DNA of 9,944 bases. Source: CAZQYC01 sp043746555 (GTDB taxonomy: Bacteria > Pseudomonadota > Gammaproteobacteria > Steroidobacterales > Steroidobacteraceae). Positions 7,640 to 9,944 of this stretch are shown piece by piece (position 1 is the first letter of the stretch; each line of letters starts with the position of its first letter). Location of the stretch: NCBI GenBank assembly GCA_043746555.1, contig JAYTQU010000348.1:1-9944 (forward strand), read 5' to 3'. Position numbers and translations under genes: made by a program. A model generated the notes under the pieces. It worked only from the letters and a program-made list of their open reading frames with translations, ran no database searches and was not told the origin of the DNA.

Positions 7640-7645
7640 TACAAT
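7640..7645 (+). promoter_or_regulatory. Possible -10 element for the dehydrogenase gene
   Basis: TACAAT matches five of the six bases of the sigma-70 -10 consensus and lies 90 bases before the ATG at 7735. No good -35 hexamer is found 16-18 bases upstream (the sequence there is GGTAGG), so an activator would be needed, or the match is chance. Confidence 0.25.
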
Positions 7646-7703
7646 AGTGCAAAATCAGCCGGGAACGGGCTTGAAATCGATAATAGAATAGCAGAACTCT
7701 GTG

Positions 7704-7723
7704 CCTAGCAGGCCGCTAGGGGG
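7704..7723 (+). promoter_or_regulatory. Hairpin overlapping the ribosome-binding site of the dehydrogenase gene
   Basis: CCTAGC (7704-7709) and GCTAGG (7715-7720) are perfect inverted arms around a five-base AGGCC loop. The Shine-Dalgarno run AGGGGG (7718-7723), 11 bases before the ATG at 7735, shares its first three bases with the right arm. Folding would partly hide the ribosome-binding site. The overlap is seen directly; a regulatory role is inference. Confidence 0.5.
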
Positions 7724-7734
7724 ATTGGTTTGTA

Positions 7735-9681
7735 ATGACTATCAAAATCTCAACTATCAAATTTGTCAAGGTCGCAATTGTCGCGGCATTGTATTTTCCG
7801 TTGATTGCATTTGCGCAGTCGGACGCCACGCCGAATGGCGAGTCGGTGTTCAACACGCGCTGTAAGAGTTGCCACGATCCGGCCATCGAACGCGCACCGG
7901 GGCGCATGGAGCTCGCAGTTCGTCCGCGCGCCGACATTGTTCAAGCGCTAACAAGCGGCGTGATGGTGCCGATGGCAAAAGAAATGTCCGCGGCGGATAT
8001 ACAAGCTGTGGCGGCATTTTTGAATCCGACGCAATCGGCTGCGGCCGCTGCGTCAATTCAACGTCGTCCCGGCGCACCGCCGCCTGTTGGCGTCGATCGC
8101 ATGTGCGAATCTCATTCGGCGATTAAAGCGAGCGATGGCGATTGGTCGAGTCTCGGCGTTGCAGCGAATGCAAATCGCTTTCAACGAAAGCCGGGGCTCA
8201 CCGCCGCAGACCTGCCGAAGTTGAAAGTGAAATGGGCTTTCACCATGCCGGGTGGCGGTCAGCCGACAGTCGTTGACGATTGGTTGTTCATCGCCAATCG
8301 CGGCAAGTTTTACGCGCTCGATGCGAAAAGCGGTTGCGTGCATTGGGTAGTCGAAGGCGCAAGTTCGCGAACCACGCCGATGATCGTTCGTTCGTCAATC
8401 GCGCCTAGCGGTTGGGCGACATTTATTGGAGTCGCGGGCCGGGTCGTGCGCGCCTTCGATGCGCAAACGGGTGAGGACATTTGGAAGAGCGACATGCTCG
8501 ATCCGAATTCCGTTGCGGGCATCACCGGTTCGCCGATTGTTGCCGGCGATCAAATTTTCGTGCCGATCACGTCGGGCGAAGAGGGTGCGGCGATTCAAGA
8601 GACTTACCCGTGCTGTACGTTCCGGGGTTCGTTGGTCGCGCTTGATCTGAGGACCGGTCGCACTCAATGGCAAACGCATATGATCACCGAGCCGCTGCGT
8701 CCCACTCGCAAAAACGATAAAGGCGTGCAGTTGCAAGGTCCTGCGGGCGCAGCGATTTGGGCGTCTCCGAGCATCGATATCAAACGCGGATTGATTTACG
8801 TGGTGACCGGCGATAGCTATACCGAAGTCGATAACAAAGGCTCAGATTCAGTCGCCGCCATCGATATGAAGACGGGAAAAATTCGTTGGAGCCATCAAGT
8901 GACGAAAGGCGATAACTATGTGATGGCTTGTGCGTCGACGTACAAGTCGTCCAATTGCCCCAATCCCGCTGGACCCGATTACGATTTCGGTGCGACGCCC
9001 ATTCTCTTCACACCGAAGAGCGGCAAGCAAGTGCTAGTGGCGGGACAGAAATCCGGACTTGTTTACGGCATGAATCCCGACAGCGGGAAGATATTGTGGA
9101 CGACTCGTGTCGGGTCCGGTTCCGCGCTCGGCGGTGTGGAGTGGGGCATCGGCGCGGACGATCGTTATGTGTTCGTTCCGAATTCGGATATCGCGGAGTT
9201 GTTCGACGAAGTGCGACGCAAGATGGGCGAGTCCGTACTCAACCCGAACAACGATCCCGCACGACCTGGACTGTCGGCGCTCGATCCGCTAACAGGAAAA
9301 GTAGTTTGGAACACGCCCGCGCCGATCGCGCCCTGCAAATACGCAGGCGATCGTTCACGCGACTATGCGCACGGCGAGTGCATTCGCGCACAGTCCGCAG
9401 CGCCGGCGGTGATTCCCGGAATCGTCTTTTCCGGCACGGTCGATGGATGGATGCGTGCTTACGATGCGAACACCGGAAAAATTGTGTGGGAGTTCAACAC
9501 TACGGCACAAACCTACGACACGGTCAACGGAGTAATGGGTCAACCGGGCGGCGGCATCGACGGCATGGGTCCGACGATTGCGCATGGGATGCTCTATACG
9601 ATGTCAGGATTCAACGGCGCATCGCGCACCGGCGGCAACGGCAACAATGTGTTGCTCGCGTTTTCGATTGATGGCAAGTGA
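7735..9681 (+). CDS. Polyvinyl-alcohol-dehydrogenase-like quinohemoprotein (N-terminal heme c plus PQQ beta-propeller)
   Basis: The product is a secreted PQQ-dependent alcohol dehydrogenase of 648 residues. Its layout matches cytochrome-type polyvinyl alcohol dehydrogenase (EC 1.1.2.6). A signal peptide (about 1-27, ending Ala-Phe-Ala) is followed by a small cytochrome c domain with CKSCH at 43-47 and candidate distal Met77 or Met80. The rest is a propeller with at least seven W-docking motifs of the A.D..TG...W type (193-204, 239-250, 301-312, 374-385, 444-455, 514-525, 574-585). Adjacent Cys293-Cys294 correspond to the vicinal disulfide that contacts PQQ in quinoprotein dehydrogenases. Eight non-heme cysteines fit disulfides in the periplasm. 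Electrons should pass from PQQ to the fused heme and on to the respiratory chain. The heme domain is N-terminal, unlike type II quinohemoprotein alcohol dehydrogenases. The true substrate is open: no PVA hydrolase or PQQ biosynthesis gene lies nearby. Start ATG 7735 is preceded by AGGGGG. Confidence 0.85.
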   Translation: MTIKISTIKFVKVAIVAALYFPLIAFAQSDATPNGESVFNTRCKSCHDPAIERAPGRMELAVRPRADIVQALTSGVMVPMAKEMSAADIQAVAAFLNPTQSAAAAASIQRRPGAPPPVGVDRMCESHSAIKASDGDWSSLGVAANANRFQRKPGLTAADLPKLKVKWAFTMPGGGQPTVVDDWLFIANRGKFYALDAKSGCVHWVVEGASSRTTPMIVRSSIAPSGWATFIGVAGRVVRAFDAQTGEDIWKSDMLDPNSVAGITGSPIVAGDQIFVPITSGEEGAAIQETYPCCTFRGSLVALDLRTGRTQWQTHMITEPLRPTRKNDKGVQLQGPAGAAIWASPSIDIKRGLIYVVTGDSYTEVDNKGSDSVAAIDMKTGKIRWSHQVTKGDNYVMACASTYKSSNCPNPAGPDYDFGATPILFTPKSGKQVLVAGQKSGLVYGMNPDSGKILWTTRVGSGSALGGVEWGIGADDRYVFVPNSDIAELFDEVRRKMGESVLNPNNDPARPGLSALDPLTGKVVWNTPAPIAPCKYAGDRSRDYAHGECIRAQSAAPAVIPGIVFSGTVDGWMRAYDANTGKIVWEFNTTAQTYDTVNGVMGQPGGGIDGMGPTIAHGMLYTMSGFNGASRTGGNGNNVLLAFSIDGK

Positions 9682-9692
9682 GTGACGAGAAA

Positions 9693-9944
9693 CTACATCG
9701 CCCACGCTGCCCAGACCGATACCGATGAATCGGGTCCGGTGCCGGTTGTGACCGCGCGCAGCGCATTGATCGGCTCGATGTAGAACAGAGATGATTCAAC
9801 GCATGCGTTGCACAGATCGGCCCATGGCGCGTTCTTGTGCAATCGACCTTGAATTTGAACTTTAGCGGTCCCGGTAATCGCGATCTGTATCGTCATTTTT
9901 CCGGGCGGCGTTTGCGAACCAATCACTCGAATCGAAACATCGGA
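9693..9944 (-). CDS. Partial small protein of unknown function, possibly phage-like
   Basis: A minus-strand frame stays open from the window edge to a TAG at 9693-9695, giving at least 83 residues. It may begin at the in-frame GTG at 9926 or beyond the edge; the codons upstream of that GTG remain open. The sequence is a plausible beta-rich protein, with strands such as MTIQIAITGTAKVQIQGR and a tail LRAVTTG...SSVSVWAAWAM. It resembles small proteins of unknown function often found among phage structural genes, but this is an impression only. It is convergent with the dehydrogenase gene and separated from it by only 11 bases, with no terminator between them. Confidence 0.55.
   Translation of the reverse strand, partial: SDVSIRVIGSQTPPGKMTIQIAITGTAKVQIQGRLHKNAPWADLCNACVESSLFYIEPINALRAVTTGTGPDSSVSVWAAWAM

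Noticed and set aside
8928..9671. A 247-residue open frame inside the dehydrogenase gene
   Set aside because: It is an Arg-rich shadow frame of the conserved PQQ propeller, which has the family motifs throughout.
1..9944. CRISPR arrays, tRNA, rRNA or complete insertion sequences
   Set aside because: No regularly spaced repeats, cloverleaf-like segments, rRNA motifs or paired terminal repeats with a transposase were seen.

Overview
The window looks like a piece of a proteobacterial chromosome, most likely gamma- or betaproteobacterial. It is moderately GC-rich (mid-50s per cent by eye). The pointers are an OmpA-type protein with the C-terminal cysteine pair typical of these groups, an 890-residue bacterial PEP carboxylase, a periplasmic quinohemoprotein, and frequent GCG/CGC codons. 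No species can be named from the sequence alone. There are five full-length genes, one partial gene at the right edge, a probable transposase relic, and several small palindromes in the gaps.

Layout. Positions 1-257 are non-coding and begin with a 44-base imperfect hairpin. Positions 258-2099 (+) encode a surface lipoprotein with three Big_5-type Ig-like domains followed by a DUF3494 (ice-binding-like) domain. It is followed 65 bases later by an OmpA-family outer-membrane protein (2165-3322, +), and the two probably form one cell-envelope unit. A gap of about 350 bases leads to phosphoenolpyruvate carboxylase (ppc, 3677-6349, +). The next gap (6350-6756) holds a degraded fragment resembling the C-terminal end of a Y1/REP-associated transposase (6444-6566, -), and a minus-strand terminator made from a duplicated 15-base unit.

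A stand-alone CinA-type molybdopterin-binding-domain protein (6757-7500, -) is divergent from a secreted polyvinyl-alcohol-dehydrogenase-like quinohemoprotein (7735-9681, +). The 234-base region between them carries two palindromes near the cinA-type gene and a hairpin that overlaps the ribosome-binding site of the dehydrogenase gene. A small convergent gene of unknown function (9693-9944, -) runs off the right edge.

How the genes fit together. The first two genes suggest surface or adhesion functions: a lipid-anchored DUF3494 protein and a peptidoglycan-linked outer-membrane barrel. Ppc is anaplerotic carbon metabolism and keeps the four residues of the aspartate feedback site. The dehydrogenase is periplasmic and should pass electrons from alcohol oxidation through its own heme to the respiratory chain. 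Nothing seen links these three groups into one pathway. I found no convincing undescribed system. The most useful leads are the DUF3494/OmpA pair, the hairpin at the dehydrogenase ribosome-binding site, the transposase relic and the partial gene at the right edge.
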